A stretch of DNA of 64,000 bases, from NCBI RefSeq assembly GCF_042242105.1, contig NC_092012.1, forward strand, positions 5,378,470 to 5,442,469, given 5' to 3'. The position numbers and the translations under genes were made by a program. Shown one piece after another: positions 13,501-25,800 of the stretch. This DNA comes from Pempheris klunzingeri (taxonomy: Eukaryota; Chordata; Actinopteri; Acropomatiformes; Pempheridae). The notes under the pieces were generated by a model that searched no databases, had not been told where the DNA came from, and saw only the letters and a program-made list of their open reading frames with translations. Numbering within the stretch: position 1 is the first letter of the stretch; every line of letters starts with the position of its first letter.

Positions 13501-16500
13501 GGTCACATTGTCTTGGAGAGCTACCCAACAAATGCTCGATGTGAATGGACGGTGCAAGTGGAGAAGGGCAGCAGCATCGAGTTGAGGTGGGTCAATTTGA
13601 CGTAGATTTCACGTCCACCTGAACAGAACAAACTGGTCAGTCTTTATTTGTAAAGGCTAAAGACAAGTTATGTTAATTAAGTAACTTCAGGTGATAAATA
13701 GCGAGAAAAGCAATCGAGAGATTTTAATGTTTGGCCTGAAGTTGAGACCAGTGCAGAGTTAGAATACATATGAGGCCAAAATCAGGGTAAGATTTAGTTC
13801 AGTGTTTGAGTGAAATGAATAAAAAGCTTTGTTCTATATGATCTGAGAGGTTTACACAGTGCCTGACAAAACACAGCAGTCACATTTAGCTGGGAAAAAT
13901 CAGTTATATATGGCTTCTCTTTGGCAACACTGCAGGTTTTCACTGCTCAGTCTGGAGTCTGACCATAACTGCCGTTATGACTACGTTGAGGTGCGTGACG
14001 GCGAGGATCTGAGCTCCCCTGTGATTGGACGCTTTTGCGGGGATCAGCTGCCTCCTCCTGTAAAAAGCTCTGGGAGCCTCCTGCACATCCTGTTCACCTC
14101 AGATGGCTACAACAACTTTGATGGCTTTGTTCTGACTTTTCAGGAGAGTTCAGGCAGGTACAATAATTGTTAGTTATGTGAATGCTGCTTACATACACAC
14201 ACACGGTACTGATAGACAAAATAACAAGAACATGTATGTTAGTCATGATATACTGTAGGAATTCATACTTAACATTTATCAGAGGATGCTCTGCTGTCCG
14301 GGCCGTGCATACATTTGCTCCTCGACCTTTTTCTTTCATTCTGCTGCGTGTGCAGCTTCCTATACGGGGCAGTGATGTGAGGCGGACACTCAGGGACACA
14401 GATCTATCATACTCATCCCTCTCCTTTTCACCTCTTTGAAGTAAATCATGCATCTAACTTGCATCTCATTTATCCAGCCTGTCCCTCGTGGACACTAAAT
14501 CTTGCTGAATAACATATCAGACATATCAACATACCAGCGCATATCAGAGTAGTGCAGCCAGAATGAGTGTTACAGTAAAGATCACATCTATAAGTCAAAG
14601 TAGGATTTTGTTATTTCACACTACAACACTAGTGTCATCTGAGCAATAATAAAAATATGTTTACCAGTTTGATTCAAACTACTACACTGGATTTCATTTA
14701 AGGAAAATGAGGGTCATCCTTTGCTGGCACCCAAGTAAGTCAGTCTCCTACATTCTTAGTTACAATGGATTCAGTTTCACAACCTCAAAGGAATATTTTG
14801 TCTTATCTTATCCAATTATTTACAATGTCACAGCAGACACAAGGAGATATAAAAGAATAACCCCTGGACTTGTTTTGCCTGGATGGGGGCCATCTTGGAT
14901 TTCTGAGCTATGTGCTCTGGTTCAAAAGTAAATTTTTCAAGATGACCTCAGCTGCCATTTTGGATTTGGGAGGGGGGGGTTTTGGGAGGGACTTAGTTGC
15001 TTTTTTTTTTCTTTTTTATATAAAAGATTCATAGCAGTCAAATATATCATCAAAACATCTTAGCCAGAGAAAGTTCAAGTTCTAGACCCAAGTAGTAAGA
15101 CCGTACTCTCAACAAAACCCAGTGTTAAATATTGTGAATGAGTTTTAGGCAACAGAAACACTGTTTTGTGTCAGTTTTGTATCAGCTGTTGATTCAGTGG
15201 GGTTTGTTTTTCATTCAAAATTTCTCCACAGTTTCAGCCATCGAGAATCCAGTGTGTGCTCTCCCAGAAAAACCGGAGAACGGGTATTTGCTACCTGTAT
15301 ACGGAACAAAGGAAGAGCTTGTATCTGTAAACTACTGGTGCCAGCCATCCTTCACACTGATCGGCTCCCAGCAGAGGAATTGTCTGCCTAATGGCACGTG
15401 GAGTCACATGGTCCCCACATGTGTAAAAGGTACTGTTACACCAGGTGCTTTCTGGTCTTCCTGTTTGGTGTTTGTACAGTATGAAAGCCATGCAGTGCAG
15501 TCATTGCTCCTTTTCTCTCCCAAACACACACTCACACAGCCAAAACAAGGAGGGTCCAGTGTCCCCCCCCGCCCAAATTGCTCAATGGCTACCACAGACC
15601 TGCTCCTGGCACAGCTGGTGGTTTGGTAAACATTGAGTTTTTCTGTAAAAAGTCCTATATTCTGAGTGGAAACCACCAGAGTACCTGCCTCACAAATGGA
15701 TCCTGGAGTAGCAGGCTGCCCAAGTGTGTGAGAGGTAAGTGTTTTCAAAAACACATTAGTGTTGGAAACGCAGTGTTATTCTTTACACTGCCTTACTCTG
15801 TAAAAAGGGTAGACGCCTGACACCCAAGTTTACCTGGAAATCTACATATTCTGACATGTGAAAGCACTGTGATGGGTGTGTAGTAAACAAGGCCATTTGT
15901 ACGGATGAATCAGTTTAGACTTTTTCTTGATAATGAATATGTTTGTATATTAAGCACAGAATTGTGCATATTCACTCAGACTTTAGTAGCATAAATAATT
16001 GTTAGCTAACGGGCAATTTATTCAAACTGTTTCTGCAATGGAGGCTCAGAAAGTGATTCTCGTGTACTAATAGTCATTTGCCCACACAGCATGTCGAGAG
16101 CCCAGAGTGTCTCAACTTGTGCGACAAAGTGTTGTGAAGCCACATCTAATATCAAGGTAACACCTGAGACACTATGTGTATAAACATGATTTAATCAATT
16201 CAAAGCCACTATATGCCTACTGACTTTTTCACCTGGCGCCAGCATTTCACTTCATTTCAGTCGGACTACCTTTATGTATCTTTAAAATTGAACTTAGAAT
16301 TCAGAATTGTGATGGACGTAGTTCACATTGGCAACAGTGTTAAGTTATTCAAGTGCAGATAAGAAGCTATGAGACAAGACAACATTTTTTTTTTCCTTTT
16401 CCACAGAGAGAATCGGATCCAAAGAAACAGGCTCTCATCCAGGTACAACATGCACGATTTGTTGTCAGCTGGTTTTATTCCTATCACATTGGATGAACAG

Positions 16501-19500
16501 TCAAAAACAGACGACACCGACTCCGTGGAGCTTCCTCGTGGTTTTCACCCTGTCTACACGAGCATCGAGTACAAGTGTGCCTCCCAGCTCTACCGCCACA
16601 CAGGAAGCTCCCGGCGCACCTGTCTGAAGACTGGCAGGTGGAGTGGACGCCATGTTTCCTGCTCACCAGGTGAGAGCAGACATGCATGTTCTACCTTAAA
16701 GGAGACTATGTCACATAGTGTACAGAAATGTATTGTTGAATTCATTAGCAGTAACTGTTGCTCAATTCAACACATTTATTTATTTTATTGCTAAAAAGTG
16801 CGACATGATCTGGTTTGACAAACCTAATGTTAGCAAATGTTAGAAACCTTTAGATATTACATTGTAAATTAAATGACACTATATTTCTAATTTTACAACT
16901 CGCAGGAGAAACCTGGGCTCAGGAGAAACCCACTAAACAGACAATGAATTTGACGCCAGAACCAGCAGCCGGCTAGCTTAGCTTAGCATAAAGACTAGCA
17001 ACAGCTAGCCCTACTCTATTCCAAAGGAATCATCTAATTTATGGCAAATATGCGAATAAGCAGATTTTCCAAAAGGTGAAACTATTCCTTTAAATACACT
17101 ACGCCTTCATTGCCCCCTCCATGCAGGTATTTTCAGGTTTTTTTGCCCGATTAGTCATAACCACATGGTGCAATTAATTTTGTTGCACCACTTTGTGTGG
17201 GATGCCTGTAATTCATATTGCTTTGTGAAGTTTGGTGAACTTGTGAAAGTGAAGCAAAGCTCCACCCAACTACAACTTTAAGCTAATTTGGCTAATTAGC
17301 AAGAATAGGTAGAATACAAAGCAACCTGCCTGTGTGTGGAGGGCTTTTTAAGTCTTGCAGAACTTTTTCTTTGTAAGGAAAAAAAGGCAGAATTATGTTT
17401 ACACCAGCATTACCTTCAGCTTATATTAAAAGTTTTTCACTTTTATTATACTCTACTTTTTACTGCCTGCTTCTTATGAGTTTACATTTTTTGATGCACT
17501 CCTTCTCTCTGACTGATGCCTTCCCACAGTTTGCGGCAAATTCGGCACTTTCAATCCACACAACCTCACAGACGCTCAGTGGCCGTGGCACGCAGCCGTC
17601 TATATCCGCTCACCTCCTGATCACACCACCAGCACCCAAAGGAGCCCACATGGAATAACCATGTCTATCCAGCAGGGGGCCTCAGAGGAGTCCTCATTCT
17701 GGTACCTGGCCTGCAGCGGGGCTCTGCTCACCCAGCGTAGCCTCCTGGTGGCAGCTCAGTGTGTGGTAGACGAGGACACGCTGCAGACCCTTCACCCTGC
17801 ACATGTGAAGGTTGTCACAGGCATGCAATACCAGACGTCACAGGATTGGCTGAAAAGCCTGCACCACCTCAGGGTACAACACAGTCTTCAAGCCAGATCT
17901 AGTAACTAGTTTTGGGTGAAATCCCATCAGATCTTTTATGATTTTGCTTTTATTAGATGAGTTACTAAAGACTTTTTTTTTAAACAATAGTGATGTTTTG
18001 AGAGTACAAACACATGTTATTTATAGAGTCACATAATTTCCCAGCAAGCATTGAGCTCTGGACTTATGACCTAGACATTTAGACGCCAAGGTTAAAACTG
18101 TGTTCAGTTATTTCAAAAGCTGAAACTTGAGAAGAGAAAAAAAATTGTCGCCCACTCCGGCTCCATTTGCATTTGTTTTTGTTAGGATGACGTTTCGGCC
18201 CCCAGGTCTACTTCAAGATCGATCTTGAAAAAGGCCTGAGGGCCGAAACGCCATCCTAATAAAAGAGATATGCAAATGAAGCCAGAGTGTGTGACAAGTT
18301 TTTGTCTATTCTTAAGTTAAAGTTTCGGACCTCAGGCCTTTTTCAAGATTGATCATGAAGAAGGCCTGAAGGTCGAAACGACACACTAATAAAAGAGATA
18401 TGTATATGAAGCTAGAGTGTGCGACAATATTTATGTATTCTTAACTTTCAATGATGAGCACGTCACTACAGACCTTGGTGTGCTTTACTTTTCCATTAAT
18501 ATAATGCTGAACGTTGTCAGAGATGTTTAGATTGTATAGAAGTGTGTTTGTTTTCAAGAGACTATAAGGTCTTAACTGCCAGTTGAAATAGTTTTTTACA
18601 CTGGAGCACTGGTTGAATAGATGTCTAAAAAATGTTTCAACCACAACTATTCTACTTTTAACCCAGAAGCCTAAACATCCTTTGACCTACAAATTACCAA
18701 AACCATGCGTATTATGGTCTTAACAGGTTTTACATCTTTTTATTTTCAGGCCAGACAGCCAGCAAAAGTTTCCCATGACTGCAAAATCTACCAAACAGCA
18801 GATGCAGTGATAAAGTATTAAGCACGGAATCTTCATTAAATAAATATAATCCTCTGGATAGGTTTGTTTGTACAGGAAGAAATCCTTTTGCATTTAGATG
18901 TGCACTTAAAGCTTTGCTGGGATACGACTATATTTAATTTTGATTTTAAACATTTGCGCATCTTGATGCATATTATCTGATCTTGACGGTTTTTCCAAAA
19001 ACAACAAAACTTGGCAGATTGTTAGTGGAATCAGGCTTTCTCAGGTATTCTGACTTCAAATTTTCATCCATTTTCGCTCCTTTTTTCTTTCTGCCCTAAC
19101 AGGTTTCAGACATTTTAGTCCATCCACATTTTTTCTCTGCCCCAGACTCCAACGTGGCTGTGCTCAAGCTTAAAGACAAGGCCAAGATCAGTGAGCGGGT
19201 GCTGCCAGTGTGTCTCCCCAAAGTGCAAGGAGGAGAGGTGACGGCACAAGAAGCTTACACTGCAAGGTGGATTTTACCAAGCGATCACAGGCAGCTGAGC
19301 CGCTACACTCCCTCAGGCCAGACGAAACTTGTTGAGTTGGGTGACATTGCTCAATGCGAAAGAGAATTTGCTCAAGGAGCAGCACATACCACAGTCATGA
19401 GTGATAATTCACTGTGTGTCATAAGGAAGCGTTCCAGTACTCACAGCCCTTGTGCCAGTGTTGTTCCAGGCATCACAACAGTGCCAGTTGTGTTACCATC

Positions 19501-19675
19501 CACAAGGACTGTCTTGTCGGGTCATGAGGAGGCGCAGGGAGCCTCCAGCACTGGCTGGCAGCTTCTTGGTTTAGAGAGTTTCAGCTATAAGGAAACCAAC
19601 TGCCACCAGCAGACTCACTCAGTTCAGACACGAATAGCCAACTTTCGAGACTGGATAGAAAAAAACATGAAGTGA
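10545..19675 (+). CDS. pamr1: PAMR1-like secreted mosaic pseudo-serine-protease
   Basis: Secreted extracellular-matrix protein of the PAMR1 (muscle-regeneration-associated) family. Coding exons: 10545-10650, 11671-11841, 12150-12275, 13472-13586, 13936-14153, 15232-15429, 15540-15734, 16090-16156, 16407-16669, 17530-17873, 19103-19675; phases agree throughout, giving about 791 residues (human about 720). Exon 1 encodes a hydrophobic leader ([12 protein letters not shown]) and ends at a phase-1 GTAAGT donor. Then come a Cys-rich region ([27 protein letters not shown]), a CUB domain ([36 protein letters not shown]), three sushi domains (exons 6, 7 and 9) and a trypsin-like domain ending DWIEKNMK, as in human. 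Exon 5 has an ambiguous end: the consensus GT donor after 14157 breaks frame, while CAG|GCAGGT after 14153 keeps it. The catalytic His, Asp and Ser positions are Gln, Asn and non-Ser, so it is almost certainly not a protease. The human EGF module is not found. Confidence 0.92.
16925..17097. repeat. Fish interspersed repeat (GCTTAGCTTAGCATAAAGAC type)
   Basis: In pamr1 intron 9, the core around 16974-16996 (CTAGCTTAGCTTAGCATAAA followed by GACTAGC) and the end near 17078-17095 (GGTGAAACTATTCCTTTAA) match the start and end of a short nonautonomous repeat that is ubiquitous in percomorph introns. No coding capacity. Exact boundaries are uncertain. Confidence 0.65.
18183..18428. repeat. Two tandem copies of a hairpin-forming repeat
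   Basis: In pamr1 intron 10, copy A (18183-18258) has arms of about 18 bases (TAGGATGACGTTTCGGCC against GGCCGAAACGCCATCCTA, one mismatch) around a 16-base perfect palindrome, TCAAGATCGATCTTGA. Copy B (about 18320-18388) is a diverged version. Each is followed by the same flank, TAATAAAAGAGATATG through GAAGC and AGAGTGTG, giving a repeat period of about 130 bases. This looks like a duplicated nonautonomous element; the family is not identified. Confidence 0.8.
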
Positions 19676-19964
19676 GTGTTTTTTGTATTTTATATAAAGC
19701 AAGATGAGGTCATTTATTTCCAGTTTTGTAGAGCTCACACATGGAGCGGACAGCGAGAGCACTGCTGCCATAATTATGTACCTGCTATCTGTGTAAATAT
19801 CATGTTAGGTGAGAACTGTTTTCCTGGCACTCAGCTTGTATCTCTTATGTGTGCATGTTATTGCTCTGTATTGGGGCTTCAAACAGCTCACCGTGGGCTG
19901 GTTTAGATACACAATGACAGACTCATTATCTTTGAATGTTACTCTATGTTTGTGTGTTGTTCAG

Positions 19965-19970
19965 AATAAA
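19965..19970 (+). terminator. pamr1: Candidate pamr1 poly(A) signal
   Basis: AATAAA lies about 290 bases after the pamr1 stop codon, preceded by GT-rich sequence (TGTTTGTGTGTTGTTC) and followed by AT-rich DNA. It is the first canonical hexamer after the stop. Confidence 0.6.
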
Positions 19971-20335
19971 ACTGTGAAGAGAAAAATTGCTTTTTAAAAA
20001 TTAAAGAAATTCTCCACATGCGATTTTGAGTCTTTGATGCTCAGTATCTCAGTATTCACACAGACCAGCTAGAACATTGTAACATTAAGTAGATGACATT
20101 ATCACTGGCAAGAGAGAAAATGTACTTACTATCTTTAGGCACTGTGTGCAATCTACAGTAGCAGTCTCTAGTTCCATGCTTAAAGCACAATCAGATTTTT
20201 GTTGTTCTTATTTTGTTATTTATTTTCCACTATATTACTTGTGCATTATTCTGCGCTTATGTCATGAGTTTATTGAATTTTAGTCTATTATATGGAACTT
20301 TGTAACATTTATTTGAAAAGTTATTGCCTCCATTA

Positions 20336-20372
20336 AATAATATAATATAATATAATATAATATAATATAATA
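20336..20372. repeat. (ATAAT)n microsatellite
   Basis: About seven uninterrupted copies of the pentamer TATAA/ATAAT lie in an AT-rich context. Confidence 0.9.
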
Positions 20373-20454
20373 TGGTAAAAGTTTAAATAAAAAATTAAAT
20401 TAAATTCACTCAAAAGCCAGTGTCAAATCTAAAAGGTGAATTAGAGCTGTGTCC

Positions 20455-20560
20455 CTGCCTTCATCCTACAGCTCCAAATCTCTACTGTGCTGAAGTGTCC
20501 TTGGGCAAGTCAGTGAATCTCTGCCAGCTCCAAGTCTCTGACCTCTGACAATCCCAGAGA
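20455..20560. repeat. Fragment of a fish interspersed repeat
   Basis: The segment containing GTGTCCTTGGGCAAGTCAGT resembles the motif 'AGTGTCCTTGGGCAAGACACTGAA' that recurs in teleost interspersed repeats. It is degenerate; family and boundaries are from memory. Confidence 0.4.
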
Positions 20561-22786
20561 TAAACATGTTCCAAGAAGGATAAGTCATTATCTGCAAAGT
20601 CAGTCACACACATTAATGTTTGCAAAAATGCAAAGGTTTATTTTATGCTAAAGTGATATTAGGACATTTATTATTCAGTTTGCATGCACAGTTTCAAATT
20701 CCAACAAAAAAATGTGCATATTTTATTAATAAGCACTAAATTTCAAACAGCCTATCATTTAAAATGCAATAGCATATGTTTCCGTTATTTGCATGCATTT
20801 CTAAGCTATATGCGTGTGTGCACGTGCATGGCAGTACACCATGTAAAGACTGCATGTTCATCTGTAACACTAAATATGCACAGTACCTGTGTGTCTGTGG
20901 CGTGTTTGCATGTGAGGCTATGCGTTCGTGAGTTTCTCTGCAGACTGTCCAACATGTGCTGTCATTGAGAAACACTGAGAGGATTTGCTAAACTTAGCTC
21001 TTACTCCTGAGACGCAGACACCCGCTGTGCTCTCTGCGGCTTTGTGCAGGACACCTTTTAAGCTCGGCCAATTAAACAATGAGTAGCTCAGTAGTCGGTC
21101 CCTGCATCTTGCAAACTGAACTGCTAAAGAAAAGCAACTGAATTTCTATTAAAAACAGGGCAAATACAGGAGTCAAGGCAAGAAAATGCATTGGACTTTG
21201 ACTGTAAACACATCAGTGACTCTAATGCACATGTATAAATCATAGAAAGACCCACAGGTGTAAACGAATGCAAATGTTACTAATTCACTGTAAATACAAA
21301 TATATGTACGCTTTATAATTGTTGTATTTGACTTATGGGCTCATGTTTTGCACTGGCAGAGGCCTCCATCTTACTGTGTGATGTCATGATGCTAAAAACG
21401 GGGTGAAAGTCTGCTAATCTATTACTCTTAACTGAGAGAACACCCAACGGACACCTGAGAGGAGGCACTGACCTCTCATCTCAAATCCTCAGCCCTCTGT
21501 CTGTACGACAGTGTGAACACTGTGCATGTGCAGGGTGTTTGTTTAGGTTGCAAGGGGGAGGTGCAAGGATTTCTTTAACTTAGAGTAGGAGAGGAGGAGG
21601 AACCTGCTGCAACACCTGTATTATTTCTCTCTCGAAAACTCTGCAGATATTGATGCTGCTTTAACTATACGCACATTTGAAGGAAATTAACATTTTCCCA
21701 ATCAGGAAAGCCCACAAATATAAAGAGGACAAGACTTCCAGAGGTGAGCACCTTTTATTTAAGAATATTAGAGGATAATTACACTGTCCTGCCATGTTGA
21801 TGCTGAATCATATACTGTATAATATGTCGCTACTGGGGAGGATTTAGTGCTGTGACCCAATTCTAAGCATACCTGAATGTAATGGTTGGTTGTATTCCCA
21901 CTCTTACTCTTGAGTGAATGGCTCATTGTAGGTCAACTCAGGATACTGGCAAAATGCCTACCAGTGAAAATCATCAGTGAACAAAGTCCAGAAATAAGCT
22001 GGGTTGGTCCTCATCCACCTACAGTTTTACAAACACATAAACTGTCAGTGAATTGAAAGATTAATGACTTTACATCTCAGGACAGGAACAAGTCAGCTCG
22101 TGAATTTTATGGAAGTGACAGTTTCTTAAAGCAATGCAAAAACTGCTGGCCTTGGGCCACATGTGCATCATTAGAGATACGGCGTTCTGTGAGATTCACT
22201 CCCACCACACTCCCCAGCCCGAGACAAGGCTGCAAGAGGATGAAGTTCAAAAGAGTAGCCGGAGGGGTTCCACTGTAAATTCTGAGTAAAATTAACTAGA
22301 TGGGTTGCACATCAGACAGTTTCTTATTTTTTATCCTTGTTGGAACGTGACTACAGACATAATCACATCTTAGTATATACAAGGCGATGCACATTGCAGC
22401 ATGCAGCATCGTATACAGCGCACTCTTACAGAGGAGTGAGATTGTACTTAGAGTTGGAGTTTCTAGAGTAAATTCTGGACACCTGTTGCATCAAAAATGT
22501 TTTTCTTCCATGCTTTTGTTTCGCCTCCACACACTTACTCCTCAAATAATTAAAAAGAAAGTCAGCTGGAGAAAGTGGACATCCATTAACAATAATGTAA
22601 AGGTGATGAGTCCCTCTTATTCACTTGTGCATCAAGGAGGAACATTCATGTCCCTTCACTAACATAACACTGTTAGACATGATGCCTAGAAATAATCAAT
22701 AGCAACTTTAACCATTTAAAATACAGGAACTGACTTGATTCTTTTCAGTGTCATTATGTCGTATCGCCTCAGATTAAAATTGGGGT

Positions 22787-22808
22787 GGGGGGGGGGGGGG
22801 GGGGGGGG
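22787..22808. repeat. Uninterrupted run of 22 guanines
   Basis: A pure G homopolymer, preceded by TGGGGT. It could fold into G-quadruplex DNA. Its true length is uncertain because such runs are error-prone in sequencing. Confidence 0.9.
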
Positions 22809-25800
22809 ATTTGGAGATGACATCATTCTCAGCTACAAAAGAGGTCAAGAACAGTTTTCTGATAGTTTTGGTGTGGTTGGTTTTCTGTGACTGAAAATAA
22901 GAAGGATGCAACAGTTGTATTACTCATCAGACTGAGTGTTTTTATTCGGCAATAAATATAAGTCATGGTTCCATAAAAGTATTGATGACTTGTATGAGCT
23001 AATGAAATAGTGCACACATAAAGTGACACCATGTACCATCTCAGAGGTCCTGTGAAGTTTCCAGTTTTCCAGCAACAAAATCAATGTTTTTTTATGAACA
23101 GACCCCACATTTTTTGAAATATTGGCCTCTACCAAACGGTTGAGATGTCGTAAAACATGTTTTCAATAAGATATAGTGAGTCAAAATGTGCTCTACCATA
23201 TGGTTGAGCAGGAGGTTAAAGGGTTAAACACACACATGGAAATTGATATCTATCTTCTCACCTAACTACCAGTAAGACAGCAAATCATCCTAGCTGCATA
23301 ATTTAGCTCTAATTTGCCTTATTCAGTGTAAAGAAGGACAAGAAGACTTTGTGAATCAAGTCTGAGTGGTAATGGCATTTCCTTCTCAACTTCACTCTCA
23401 AGTGGAGGGCATGATAGCAGAGCAAGTCAAGAGTGCTTAACTGATCTGAAATGTTTTAATTGTACATCTCCTGCATAAGTAAGAGCAGTTGACTCATAAT
23501 CAGGAGCTGGTGCTGAGCTCTGGCTCAGATCCAGCTGAAATCCTGCTCTTCCAAGACAGATCTAATTAAAATCATCATTGAAAGAGGATCATCAGCCATG
23601 CATCATGCCTCTATGATGCAAAATGGGGTTGCTATTAGCTAGTGACAACACTCACTGTATATAGCCTACTGTGATATGTGCATCCACTGTGTTGAATTCT
23701 TTCATGGACATCTTTGTTGAAAGACTTTATGACCCTTTCGTTATTTATATTCTCATTTTTATTTACAGCCCTATCTGAAAAGTCTGAGCAAAGTACCGAA
23801 ACCATTCATTACAAACATGTACATGAAATAACCCCAGCTCCCACATGAATAAAGAATCCAAGTGCCGTGAGGCTGACAGGCCCAGGCGAGTGGGCTGTCG
23901 GCCCACAGGGGCTGGGTACCACATGCATGAGTCTCTCTCTCCCAGCCCACAAGGCCTACTTTTGCTCCAATCCATCCTAACTTTACCTGGGCTCTGCCTT
24001 TATCTATCCACGTGGACATTTGGATAAGTAATTGTAATACAATTAATATGGATAAGCATTCAGGTTAAGGTTGAAGCTGATGCAGACAAATGTTTTTGAA
24101 TAATATTCATTTGGCACTGTTAGCAGTCATTAAATATATGATGAGATACAATAGGCATGGTTTAGCTAGCTGGATATTCAGCTGTATCAGATGCTTTTTC
24201 TGGGTGGAGACGGACATTAAAACAAGACTGACATGCTGCAGCAAACTTTTGAAATGTTAGCAACTAGCATTAAGAAAATAAAAGACTAACCACCAGTGTA
24301 GGATTTACTTGAGGGAACAAAGATACATCATATTAGCAAAGATATTGGTCATGTAATTATTTAACTGCTGCATTACTAGCTGGAATTAAATATAATATTC
24401 TTATATAACAATTTTCATTTTTCATTTATTTATCAAATATTGTAGCATGTTTCTCTTTTTCCTTTTCAAAGACATTCAGTAAGGTTGAGGTCTGGTGGGT
24501 GTATTGGGAATGCAAAAACTCCTTGCTCTTCCTTGACAAAACTGGCAAGACATCACCACATCATTGCATTAAATTAACATCATCTTACGTGATTCGCTGC
24601 CCACATCAATTCTCTATGAAGTTTAAAGTTTGGCTGATATATCTTCAGCAGTTTGGTATTGGTTAGTCCATGCTACATGCATTGTACATACAGTGTAGAT
24701 TATCGTGTGTGATTTCTACACATATTGTGACTTTTCTACTGCGTTCATGGGCAACAGGGAGGTCTGCAATACCTCCAGGCTGTTAAAACAATGTGTGCTA
24801 TATCTTGAAGGTTTGTGGTTTTCATAGAAAAACATAGAAATATATTGAACAATACAAAAAGTGGCAGCCCTATTTTTCAAAACACCTAATTAGTGTGAAA
24901 ATGCCCAGAATCCAAAGTACTGGTCAAGTGGGTGAGTTCACACAAAATCACACATGCAACAGCACTTCCAGGGAAAATTAAAAGAAGACCAGCACTAAAT
25001 ATTACTTCTATATAAGAAATAATATATATCTGTATATCTATTAAAGCCAATACATCATTTTGTGTCGCAAAGACAGAATAACGTCTTGAAACGATTCCGT
25101 TGTAGGCAATTGCACTTGGCTCACCTAATTTGCTTGCATGAAGAAAAATTGTGTTTTTATGAACTCAAGGAAAATTAAATTCTTCGTTATTGTGTTCATA
25201 ATATTATGACCTTATTAAGCGGAATCGTGTGTGGGTTGCATTGGGTCTTTGCCACAATGAATGCCTGTTTAAACTGCAAACTGCACTACATCAGCATCCT
25301 TTACTTGATTATAACTAACAGAGGATTCATGAAAATCCTTATTAAAGACAAACATAAATGGCAACTCTCATAATTGTCAGAATTGTGAGTAAAGTTTAGA
25401 TATATTTTCACCCTCCAGGATTAATAATTCTAGCTTTTAAAAGGCACCGCAGATGGAGATTTCTAAACCTCTAATGAAGCATATAATATTTAACTGATCT
25501 GAAAGCATGAAATCTCTAAAAGCATTGACAGTTTGACACATGGAACCATCAGAAAAGCCCATTAATCCTCATTGTTTCTGCCCCATTGAATCATCATCAT
25601 TTTGTCAACTGACTGAGCCCCCGGCGTGGTGGTATCCTTAGACTAAACCTCTGTGCACTTCAAGGACTTTCCACATCCACAGCAACCACACGTCTATGTC
25701 ATATAACAGGGTTTAGAGCATGCTGGGAGTTGTATTGTTTCTAGCTAACAGTAGTTTTTAACAGTAAGACGTGGATGTTATGATTCCACAGCTGAGATAA

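Noticed and set aside
14281..14440. Cysteine-containing frame after the CUB exon as the missing PAMR1 EGF module.
   Set aside because: The cysteine spacing and Gly/Tyr positions of an EGF domain are absent and phases do not fit.
23763..24027. Overlapping frames on both strands (containing CMWYPAPVGRQPTRLGL).
   Set aside because: No motif, no splice context, and similar openness in three frames suggests base-composition bias, not a gene.
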